NCBI GenBank assembly: GCA_024682375.1
Contig: JAIKZI010000072.1
Location: 1-45,539, forward strand
Length of the DNA stretch: 45,539 bases
DNA from: Lachnospiraceae bacterium
Lineage (GTDB): Bacteria; Bacillota; Clostridia; Lachnospirales; Lachnospiraceae
Direction of reading: 5' to 3'
Shown: positions 23,521-31,022 of the stretch, one piece after another
Layout of the letters: each line of letters begins with the position of its first letter
Position numbering within the stretch: the stretch's first letter is position 1
Position numbers and translations under genes: made by a program
The notes under the pieces: generated by a model
The model's input: the letters and a program-made list of their open reading frames with translations, nothing else
Database searches by the model: none
What the model was told of the DNA's origin: nothing

Positions 23521-24774
23521 TTACATTCCTAATAGTTTGTTGATAGAAAAAGAATTCTTAGTTGTGGTCTTGCAGCCGACCTGGCCTTTTTTTCCGTAAG
23601 GGAAGGCAATATAATCACTATCCTTGATTCCGTCTGTGATTAAAAAGCTATCTGTGTCGCTGATGTATTTTGTATCTACGTAAGCTTTTTCCAGACGATT
23701 TTTCTTGCCGCGTTTCATGCAATAGTGGCCTTTGTCGTCGGAACGCACGTACATATGATCTAACACAATTGCTGACTCGGAATTCTTTAGCTTCTTGGAA
23801 AGGTTAACTGAATCGCCGGAGTGGAAGCCTTTCGAATCCTTGAGAAAAGCCTTGAACTCGTAATGGGAGACATTCTTCTTTCCATCGTCAGAAACGTTTT
23901 GAGGAGCAGGATAGTCGGAAATCATTGTGATTTTGGCTGTTGAAGTAGCGTTGTTCATATAGTTGTTTACAGTGAGCTTTTCGCCTACTTTAAAGTCATC
24001 CTTACTGTATTCATCCAGATATCCCTGAACGATTACGCCGGAATCAGAGCCGAGTGTTAAAAAAGGTGTTCCGGTGTTCTGTGGTTTACTCGGGTCTCCG
24101 ACGGTTTTTACGATTCCGGAAACTAGAGAAGTGACGATTGAATCGTCAATCTTTTGCTGCAGTGACTGGATTGAAACCTTCGTGCTGTTTATAGAAGATG
24201 TCAGTGATGCGATATCTTCGTTTGTCTCTTTGATGGCCGAAGATTTTTCTTCCTGAGTCAGGCTGTTTTCAACTGATGGTAAATCAGTAGTTGCTTCATT
24301 ATTTGACATTTCGCTTTCCGAATCAGCGGAATCCTCTTCTTCTACTTCTTCTTTTTCTGTCGAAATCGGAGTCAGGTTTTCGTAATATTTTAAAAGCTCC
24401 TGCTTAAGAGTTAATTGTTTAGTCGTAGAATCTAAAAGTGCTTTCTGTGCGTTAAGTTCATTCTTAAGGTCAGTTGTATCATAGGAAAAAAGCTTAGTTC
24501 CGGCTGATACTTTGTCGCCGACTTTTACATATACTTCCGATACGGTTTTGTCCTCGGCCAGGTTAAAGGTGGAGGCATTCTCATCAGTGATGGAAGCACT
24601 GAATCCGTTATATGAGCTTTCGTCAAAACCTGTGTTCAAGTCTGATACCTTTTCTACGTAAGCAGTAGTGCTGTTTACATGTCCCTTGTAGATAAGATAG
24701 AAAAAACCGAGGAGGAGTAGTGATAGTATTACAAGCAGTACAATATGTTTCTTTTTTAATTTCTTTTTAAACAT
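23521..24774 (-). CDS. HlyD/MacA-type efflux adaptor, second copy
   Basis: A 417-residue periplasmic-adaptor-like protein with an N-terminal membrane anchor (about 10-30), a biotinyl-lipoyl-like segment (VYVKVGDKVSAGTKLF), a long charged and acidic coiled coil (about 100-215), and a barrel domain that follows VSGIVKTVG. It would link the MacB-type permease to the cell wall region. Two ATGs are close; the second (24774), nine bases from AGGAGG, is preferred, because the first abuts the ribosome binding site. The start overlaps the ATPase gene by eight bases. Sequence similarity to the other adaptor is low outside the core domains. Confidence 0.85.
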   Translation of the reverse strand: MFKKKLKKKHIVLLVILSLLLLGFFYLIYKGHVNSTTAYVEKVSDLNTGFDESSYNGFSASITDENASTFNLAEDKTVSEVYVKVGDKVSAGTKLFSYDTTDLKNELNAQKALLDSTTKQLTLKQELLKYYENLTPISTEKEEVEEEDSADSESEMSNNEATTDLPSVENSLTQEEKSSAIKETNEDIASLTSSINSTKVSIQSLQQKIDDSIVTSLVSGIVKTVGDPSKPQNTGTPFLTLGSDSGVIVQGYLDEYSKDDFKVGEKLTVNNYMNNATSTAKITMISDYPAPQNVSDDGKKNVSHYEFKAFLKDSKGFHSGDSVNLSKKLKNSESAIVLDHMYVRSDDKGHYCMKRGKKNRLEKAYVDTKYISDTDSFLITDGIKDSDYIAFPYGKKGQVGCKTTTKNSFSINKLLGM

Positions 24775-25456
24775 ATAGACCATCCTCCTTCTTACCCTCG
24801 TGGATTCTGCCGTCGACGATACGTATTATTCTATCGGCGTTTGAAGCTACATTGGAATCGTGAGTGATCATGACAATTGTGATGCCGCTATCATGCAATT
24901 CGGAAAAAAGCTTCATAATTTCGTGTCCACTTTTTTGGTCTAGCGCACCTGTAGGTTCGTCGGCTAAAAGTATGGAAGGTTTATTTATAATCGCTCTTGC
25001 AATAGCAACTCTTTGTTTCTGACCACCGGATAACTGAGTCGGAAGATGATTCATTCTATCCTTTAGTCCGACGCGCTCCAGTGCTTCTTCTGCGAGTGCT
25101 TTTCTCTCTCCTCTGGGAACATGAGTATAAGATAGAGGAAGCATTACATTACTAAGAGCACTCTGAGCCTTTAGAAGTTCAAAATTCTGGAAAACGAATC
25201 CAATCTTTTTCGCTCTAATCTCTGCGAGATTATTTTCGCTTTGAGAGAGGATGTCGATTCCGTCTAGTTTATATTCACCATTCGTAGGTGTATCCAGACA
25301 ACCTATAATATTCATAAGTGTTGATTTGCCTGAACCTGATGGACCCATGATTGAAAGATATTCATTGTCTTTTACAGTGAGTGAAATATCGTGAAGAATA
25401 GGGATTGGCTCAGTATCAACCTGGTATGATTTGTCGATGTGAGTAAGTTCTATCAT
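24767..25456 (-). CDS. ABC transporter ATP-binding protein, MacB/LolD type
   Basis: The 229-residue ATPase has Walker A GPSGSGKST at 38-46, Q-loop near 90, signature LSGGQ at 142-146, Walker B ILLADEP with D166-E167 and a switch histidine in MITHDS. The size and motifs fit the MacB/LolD exporter class that works with FtsX-like permeases. Its ATG overlaps the stop of the upstream adaptor by one base (TAATG), and its own end overlaps the downstream adaptor start, indicating translational coupling. Confidence 0.95.
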   Translation of the reverse strand: MIELTHIDKSYQVDTEPIPILHDISLTVKDNEYLSIMGPSGSGKSTLMNIIGCLDTPTNGEYKLDGIDILSQSENNLAEIRAKKIGFVFQNFELLKAQSALSNVMLPLSYTHVPRGERKALAEEALERVGLKDRMNHLPTQLSGGQKQRVAIARAIINKPSILLADEPTGALDQKSGHEIMKLFSELHDSGITIVMITHDSNVASNADRIIRIVDGRIHEGKKEDGLYV

Positions 25457-26373
25457 TATTTTGCCTCCGAAGATTTAGTATCAGGTTCTACATAAATATG
25501 CTGTCCTACGATTAGTCCGTCTGGATTGTCGATTGAAACATAGAAGTAGTACTTTGAGGCCTGATTACTTGAATCGGATTCTTCTGAATCAGAGGATTGA
25601 TTTTTTTCCGAATCAGAAGAAGTGCTTTTTGTGTCTATCTTTGTAATCTTTCCAGTGTATTTTTTATCATTGACTCTGGTTTTTATAGTTACATTCATTC
25701 CCTCTTTTAGAGAGCTTAGGTTAAGTTCATCCACTTCTGCTTTTATCCTGAAGCTTCCGCTGGAAAGAAGTGTGATAAAAGGAGAGCCTGAGTCTGAGCT
25801 TGCATTTATAGAAGATACAGTTCCATCGATTGGAGAGACGACTTTTGATGCGGATACCTTTTTTGTGAGTGAATCGATTTCTGCCTGCTTTGTCTGTTTG
25901 TCGAGCTCAGCTTGTTTTAATTGTGAGTTTAAATCCTGAATCTGAGACTCGTACTGAAGACGAACTTCGTTAGAAGCAGAATCTCTTTCTTTTGTGAGCT
26001 CATTTATCTGATCGTTTGTATTTGAAATGGTGCTATTAAGCCCTTCAATTTCTAATTTTCCCTGCTGGATTTGTAGTGAATAGTCTTTGCTTTGATAAGT
26101 GAAGAGAGTTTGACCAGTTGTAACTGTGTCGCCGACCTTTACTTCGATAGATTCGACTGTTCTCTCGGAGTCGAGATTGATGTTATATTTCTGTTCTGGC
26201 TCGATTATGCCTGGATAGTAATTGGATGTAGTATTACCGTTATCATCCCCGTAATCGATAGCTACATCGTTTGTTTCTCCTCCTTTTTTAGTGAGTTTTT
26301 TGCCTACTAAAAATACAATTAATAGGGCGAAAATCACCAAAAGAGTAATCTTTAATTTCTTGTGCTTTTTCAT
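25456..26373 (-). CDS. HlyD/MacA-type efflux adaptor, first copy
   Basis: A 305-residue membrane-fusion protein with an N-terminal anchor (about 7-23), a lipoyl half-motif (IEVKVGDTVTTGQTLF) and a coiled coil (about 100-175). The second lipoyl half (VVSPIDGTVSSINAS) and a barrel domain with an acidic Ser-rich insertion (about 250-270) follow. It is first in the operon, behind a strong AAAGGAGGAAG ribosome binding site. Having two adaptors for one ATPase and one permease is uncommon. Confidence 0.9.
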   Translation of the reverse strand: MKKHKKLKITLLVIFALLIVFLVGKKLTKKGGETNDVAIDYGDDNGNTTSNYYPGIIEPEQKYNINLDSERTVESIEVKVGDTVTTGQTLFTYQSKDYSLQIQQGKLEIEGLNSTISNTNDQINELTKERDSASNEVRLQYESQIQDLNSQLKQAELDKQTKQAEIDSLTKKVSASKVVSPIDGTVSSINASSDSGSPFITLLSSGSFRIKAEVDELNLSSLKEGMNVTIKTRVNDKKYTGKITKIDTKSTSSDSEKNQSSDSEESDSSNQASKYYFYVSIDNPDGLIVGQHIYVEPDTKSSEAK

Positions 26374-26412
26374 AATGCTTCCTCCTTTGCATCAATTTGA
26401 GTATACGTCTTT

Positions 26413-26442
26413 TATATAGGAAATAATATTAAGAAAAGACAA
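26413..26442 (-). promoter_or_regulatory. Promoter of the ABC efflux operon
   Basis: Read on the minus strand, TTGTCT (complement of 26437-26442) and TATATA (complement of 26413-26418) are 18 bases apart. They lie about 40 bases from the first adaptor gene. One copy of the AATATTAAGA repeat falls within the spacer. Confidence 0.5.
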
Positions 26443-26464
26443 ATAAATATTAAGATTTCTTAAT
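26425..26464. promoter_or_regulatory. Direct repeats and palindrome between efflux and chromate operons
   Basis: AATATTAAGA occurs at 26425-26434 and 26446-26455, a period of 21 bases or two helix turns. The second copy is part of a 16-bp palindrome, ATTAAGATTTCTTAAT (26449-26464). This array overlaps or adjoins the -35 boxes of both divergent promoters, as expected for an OmpR-like response regulator or other dimeric factor. Confidence 0.5.
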
Positions 26465-26466
26465 GT

Positions 26467-26495
26467 TTGAGTTTTTAATTTTAATAGTGTATAGT
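26467..26495 (+). promoter_or_regulatory. Promoter of the chromate transporter pair
   Basis: TTGAGT (26467-26472) and TATAGT (26490-26495) are separated by 17 bases. Transcription would start near 26502, just ahead of the AAGGAG ribosome binding site. Confidence 0.6.
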
Positions 26496-26520
26496 TTGAA
26501 AGAATATGTAAAAGTAAGGA

Positions 26521-27117
26521 GTGATTGATATTAAAGAAGAAATGAAGAAGAAGACTCCGATTAAGCCAACTATTTGGAATATTTATAAGACGTTTTTTAG
26601 AGTCGGAGCGATGACTTTTGGTGGAGGCTATGCAATGCTTCCAATCATTGAAAGAGAAGTAGTGGATAGAGCTGGGTGGGTATCCCAGGAAGAGATAATG
26701 GATTATTTCGCTTTAGGACAGTGTACACCGGGTGTTATTGCAGTAAATACAGCTACTTTTACAGGAAGAAAAATTCGCGGTAAATTAGGTGCGATTGCTG
26801 GTACTGTTGGAGTAGTTACACCGTCATTCTTTATTATATTAATAGTAGCAGCTCTTGTTAGAAATTTTGCTCATATTCAGGCAGTTCAGGATGCACTTGC
26901 CGGAATCAGAATCTGCGTATGTGTTCTTATTTTTGAAGCTGTTACAAAGATGTGGAAAAGTGCTATTGTGGATAAGATTACATTAGCTATGTATATTCTT
27001 ATTGTTTTAGTATCGGTATTTTTCGATGCTTCACCGGTTATTATGGTAGTTTTGGCAGCTATTGCCGGACTTATCATAAAAGGCAGAAAAAGCTTAGGAG
27101 GTGAAGGCACGAAATGA
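26521..27117 (+). CDS. Chromate transporter family protein, first half-size subunit
   Basis: A 198-residue membrane protein of the CHR family in its short, split form. It has the conserved FRVGAMTFGGGYAMLP motif near the N-terminus and GQCTPGVIAVNTATFTG, followed by about four more hydrophobic segments. Family members export chromate, but short pairs in anaerobes may move other anions. The start is uncertain: the GTG at 26521 overlaps the AAGGAG ribosome binding site, and an ATT at 26530 or the ATG at 26542 are alternatives. It overlaps the next gene by four bases. Confidence 0.85.
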   Translation: MIDIKEEMKKKTPIKPTIWNIYKTFFRVGAMTFGGGYAMLPIIEREVVDRAGWVSQEEIMDYFALGQCTPGVIAVNTATFTGRKIRGKLGAIAGTVGVVTPSFFIILIVAALVRNFAHIQAVQDALAGIRICVCVLIFEAVTKMWKSAIVDKITLAMYILIVLVSVFFDASPVIMVVLAAIAGLIIKGRKSLGGEGTK

Positions 27118-27719
27118 TGATTTATCTAAGACTTTTTTATGAGTTCTTTAAAGCAGGATTATTTGCTATAGGTGGAGGAATGGCCACAGTACCTTTCCTA
27201 CAGGATATATCTCAAAATACTGGATGGTATACATCCGGTGAGCTTGCAGATATGATTGCAATTTCACAGAGTACACCTGGACCTATGGGTGTAAATATGG
27301 CGACTTATGTCGGTTATACTGTAGGTCATAAATATTTCGGACAGCTGGGTGGAGTCCTTGGCGCATTCGTTTCTACTTTTGCCTTGATTCTACCTTCAGT
27401 AATTATCATCATGATAGTTGCAAAGATGCTTGAAAAATTCAGAGATAATAAATATGTAAATGCAGCATTATACGGACTTCGTCCAGCATCAGTAGCTATG
27501 ATTACATCAGCTGGCATCGTAATTATTCTGTTTTCTTTTTTCCAGATTAATAATGTATATGAATTCGGAAAAGCTGTAGTTGACTATAGAAGTTTTATAC
27601 TGGCAGCAGTGGTTTTGGTGTGCTCGAGATTCATTCCGTTCACTAAGAAATTGCATCCGATTTTGTTTATTATTGCATCAGGTATAGTAGGAATTATATT
27701 CCATATGTCAGTTGTTTAA
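27114..27719 (+). CDS. Chromate transporter family protein, second half-size subunit
   Basis: The 201-residue partner has the matching half-motifs, FFKAGLFAIGGGMATVPFL and SQSTPGPMGVNMATYVG, with five or six membrane helices. Short CHR genes normally occur in pairs whose products form an antiparallel heterodimer. The start overlaps the first gene in an ATGA arrangement, with an upstream AGGAGGTGAAGG, so synthesis is coupled. Confidence 0.88.
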   Translation: MMIYLRLFYEFFKAGLFAIGGGMATVPFLQDISQNTGWYTSGELADMIAISQSTPGPMGVNMATYVGYTVGHKYFGQLGGVLGAFVSTFALILPSVIIIMIVAKMLEKFRDNKYVNAALYGLRPASVAMITSAGIVIILFSFFQINNVYEFGKAVVDYRSFILAAVVLVCSRFIPFTKKLHPILFIIASGIVGIIFHMSVV

Positions 27720-27756
27720 TTTTTTTCCAAAAACAACGTAGTTTTGTGTTAAAAAA

Positions 27757-27766
27757 ATGCTATACT
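27757..27766 (+). promoter_or_regulatory. Extended -10 promoter for ileS
   Basis: ATGCTATACT contains TGC followed directly by TATACT (27761-27766), an extended -10 element that can act with a poor -35. It lies 37 bases before the ileS start, leaving no room for a T-box leader. Confidence 0.5.
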
Positions 27767-27803
27767 ACTACTTTAGATTATTTAAAACACGCAGGAGGTT
27801 TCT

Positions 27804-30800
27804 ATGTATAAAAAAGTTTCCGCAGATCTGAATTTTGTGGATCGTGAAAAGGAAGTCATCGACTTCTGGAAACAGAATAATACTTTTGAAAAAAGTATGG
27901 ATTCTAGAAAGAAAGGTGAGACATACACATTCTATGATGGACCACCTACAGCTAATGGTAAGCCACATATCGGTCATGTTCTTACTCGAGTTATCAAGGA
28001 TATGATTCCTAGATACCAGACTATGAAGGGAAATTATGTTCCAAGAAAAGCTGGTTGGGATACACATGGTCTTCCAGTAGAGCTTGAAGTTGAGAAGATA
28101 CTTGGACTTGATGGTAAGGAACAGATCGAAGAATACGGTATGGAACCTTTCGTAAAGAAGTGCAAGGAATCTGTATGGAAGTACAAGGGTATGTGGGAAG
28201 ATTTCTCAGATATGGTTGGCTTCTGGGCAGATATGGATAACCCATACATCACATACGATAATAACTTTATCGAATCAGAGTGGTGGGGCTTAAAACAGAT
28301 TTGGGAAAAGAACCTCCTTTATAAGGGACATAAGGTTGTGCCTTATTGCCCTAGATGTGGAACACCTCTTTCAGCACAGGAAGTAGCTCAGGGTTACAAG
28401 ACTGTAAAAGAAAAGTCTGCAGTAGTTCGTTTCAAGGTAAAGGGTGAGGATGCTTATCTTCTTGCATGGACAACAACTCCATGGACACTTCCTTCAAACG
28501 TAGCACTTTGTGTAAATCCAGAGGATACATACATCAAGGCAAAAGCTTGTGATGGTATTACATATTATATGGCTGAAGCTCTTGCTGATAAGGTGCTTGG
28601 GAAGCTTAAGACAGAAGAGGACGAGAAGGCTTATGAAGTTCTTGAGACTTATAAGGGTATCGACCTCGAAGGAAAAGAATATGAAGCTCTTTATGAGTGT
28701 ACAGCTGAAGAGGCTAAGAAGCAGAGAAAGAAAGCTCACTATGTAGTAGCAGATGATTATGTAACTATGTCAGATGGTACTGGAATCGTACATATCGCTC
28801 CTGCTTTTGGTGAGGATGATAATAGAGTTGGAAAGAAATACGATCTTCCAGTAATCCAGTTCGTAGATGAAAAGGGTGAGATGACAAAAGAGACACCATT
28901 TGCAGGTCTCTTTGTGAAAAAAGCTGACCCAGAAGTTTTAAAAGAGCTTTCATCTAGAAAACTTCTTTTCGACGCTCCAAAATTTGAGCATGATTATCCA
29001 CATTGCTGGAGATGTGATACACCTCTTATCTACTATGCTAGATCATCATGGTTCATCAAGATGACAGAGGTAAAGGATGACCTTATCAAGAATAACAACA
29101 CAGTAAACTGGATTCCTGAGTCAATCGGTGCCGGACGTTTCGGTAACTGGCTTGAGAATGTACAGGACTGGGGCATTTCAAGAAACCGTTATTGGGGAAC
29201 TCCTCTAAATGTTTGGGAGTGTGAAGACTGCGGTCATCAGGAAATTATTGGTAGCCGTGAAGAACTCAAGGAAAAGACAGGTCGTGAAGATGCTCTTACA
29301 GTAGAACTTCATAGACCATATATCGATGAGTTTACATATACATGTCCTCATTGTGGTAAGACAATGAAGAGAGTACCAGAAGTACTTGACTGCTGGTTCG
29401 ATTCAGGAGCTATGCCTTATGCACAGCACCATTACCCATTTGAGAACAAGGATAAGTTTGAACAGCAGTTCCCGGCTAAGTTTATTTCTGAGGCTGTAGA
29501 TCAGACTAGAGGTTGGTTCTACTCACTTATGGCAGAGTCAACAATCCTATTCAACAAAGCACCTTATGAAAATGTAATCGTACTTGGTCATGTTCAGGAT
29601 AAGAATGGTCAGAAGATGTCTAAGTCAAAGGGAAATGCAGTAAATCCTTTTGATGCACTTTCACAGTTTGGTGCAGATGCAATCAGATGGTACTTCTACA
29701 CAAATTCTCAGCCATGGCTTCCAAACAAGTTCCATGACAAGGCTGTAGTAGAAGGACAGAGAAAGTTCTTAGGTACTCTTTGGAATACTTATGCTTTCTT
29801 CGTACTATATGCAAATATCGACGAGTTTGATGCAACTAAGTACACACTTGATTACAACAACCTCGGCGTTATGGATAAATGGGTTCTTTCTAGATTGAAC
29901 TCAGCTGTAAAAGATACAGATAAGAATCTAAGTGAATACAAGATTCCAGAAGCTGCAAAGGCACTTGAGAGTTTCGTAGATGATCTTTCAAACTGGTACG
30001 TACGTCGTAGCCGTGATAGATTTTGGGCAAAGGGAATGGAGCAGGATAAGATCAATGCTTACATGACTCTTTACACATCACTTGTTACTATTTCAAAGGC
30101 AGCAGCTCCTATGATTCCATTTATGACAGAGCAGATTTATCAGAACCTTGTATGTTCTATCGATAAGAATGCTCCAGAATCAATCCACCTCTGTGATTAT
30201 CCAGAAGTGAAAGAAGAGTGGATCGATAGTGAACTTGAAAAAGTCATGGGATCAGTACTTAAGGTTGTAGTACTTGGACGTTCTGCAAGAAACGATTCTA
30301 AGATTAAGAACCGTCAGCCACTTGCTAAGATGTTTATTAAAACACCAAATGAACTTTCAGAGTATTATACTGATATTATTAAAGATGAGTTGAATGTAAA
30401 AGCAGTAGAACTTAAGGAAGATTTGACAGCTTATACAACATATGAGTTCAAACCTAACCTTCCTACTGTTGGTCCAAAGTATGGAAAGTTCCTTGGAAAG
30501 ATCAGAGGAGCGCTTTCAGAAATCGATGGAAATCAGGCTTATAGCGAACTAAAGAAAGACGGAGTTCTTCGTCTTCCAGAAGTAGATTCTTCAATTGAAC
30601 TTACTGAAGAAGATCTACTTATCAATATCTCTCAGATGGAAGGCTTCCAGGCAGCAGCTGATGGAGATATCACAGTTGTACTTGATACAAACCTTACAGA
30701 TGAGCTTCTTGAAGAAGGATTCGCTAGAGAATTGATTTCAAAGATTCAGACTATGCGTAAGGAAGCAGATTTCGAAGTTATGGACAGAATCAAAGTCGGA

Positions 30801-30962
30801 TTCGAAGGAACTGCAAAGATCGCTGATATCTTTGAGAAAAAAGGAGATTTCATCGCAGGCGAAGTACTTGCTAATGAGATTAAATCAGGTGAGCTAAACG
30901 GATACAAGAAGGACTGGAATATTAATAATGAGGCTGTAACTCTCTCAGTAGAGAAGATCTGA
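27804..30962 (+). CDS. ileS: Isoleucyl-tRNA synthetase
   Basis: The 1052-residue class I synthetase charges tRNA-Ile. HIGH is at 55-58 in GPPTANGKPHIGH and KMSKS at 604-608. A CP1 editing domain lies between with the expected threonine-rich segment (AWTTTPWTLPSN). The length and absence of the typical C-terminal zinc finger place it with the eukaryote-like type of bacterial IleRS, which is often mupirocin tolerant. The leader is too short for a T-box, unlike many Firmicutes ileS genes. It starts after CAGGAGG. Confidence 0.97.
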   Translation: MYKKVSADLNFVDREKEVIDFWKQNNTFEKSMDSRKKGETYTFYDGPPTANGKPHIGHVLTRVIKDMIPRYQTMKGNYVPRKAGWDTHGLPVELEVEKILGLDGKEQIEEYGMEPFVKKCKESVWKYKGMWEDFSDMVGFWADMDNPYITYDNNFIESEWWGLKQIWEKNLLYKGHKVVPYCPRCGTPLSAQEVAQGYKTVKEKSAVVRFKVKGEDAYLLAWTTTPWTLPSNVALCVNPEDTYIKAKACDGITYYMAEALADKVLGKLKTEEDEKAYEVLETYKGIDLEGKEYEALYECTAEEAKKQRKKAHYVVADDYVTMSDGTGIVHIAPAFGEDDNRVGKKYDLPVIQFVDEKGEMTKETPFAGLFVKKADPEVLKELSSRKLLFDAPKFEHDYPHCWRCDTPLIYYARSSWFIKMTEVKDDLIKNNNTVNWIPESIGAGRFGNWLENVQDWGISRNRYWGTPLNVWECEDCGHQEIIGSREELKEKTGREDALTVELHRPYIDEFTYTCPHCGKTMKRVPEVLDCWFDSGAMPYAQHHYPFENKDKFEQQFPAKFISEAVDQTRGWFYSLMAESTILFNKAPYENVIVLGHVQDKNGQKMSKSKGNAVNPFDALSQFGADAIRWYFYTNSQPWLPNKFHDKAVVEGQRKFLGTLWNTYAFFVLYANIDEFDATKYTLDYNNLGVMDKWVLSRLNSAVKDTDKNLSEYKIPEAAKALESFVDDLSNWYVRRSRDRFWAKGMEQDKINAYMTLYTSLVTISKAAAPMIPFMTEQIYQNLVCSIDKNAPESIHLCDYPEVKEEWIDSELEKVMGSVLKVVVLGRSARNDSKIKNRQPLAKMFIKTPNELSEYYTDIIKDELNVKAVELKEDLTAYTTYEFKPNLPTVGPKYGKFLGKIRGALSEIDGNQAYSELKKDGVLRLPEVDSSIELTEEDLLINISQMEGFQAAADGDITVVLDTNLTDELLEEGFARELISKIQTMRKEADFEVMDRIKVGFEGTAKIADIFEKKGDFIAGEVLANEIKSGELNGYKKDWNINNEAVTLSVEKI

Positions 30963-31022
30963 TTTTAAGCACCGAAAAGTTATTGTAGCATTTTTTTAGA
31001 TGAGCAAACTGGAGGTAAGAAT

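Noticed and set aside
27720-27803. T-box leader for ileS
   Set aside because: The gap is 84 bases and holds no specifier stem, T-box sequence or terminator/antiterminator pair.
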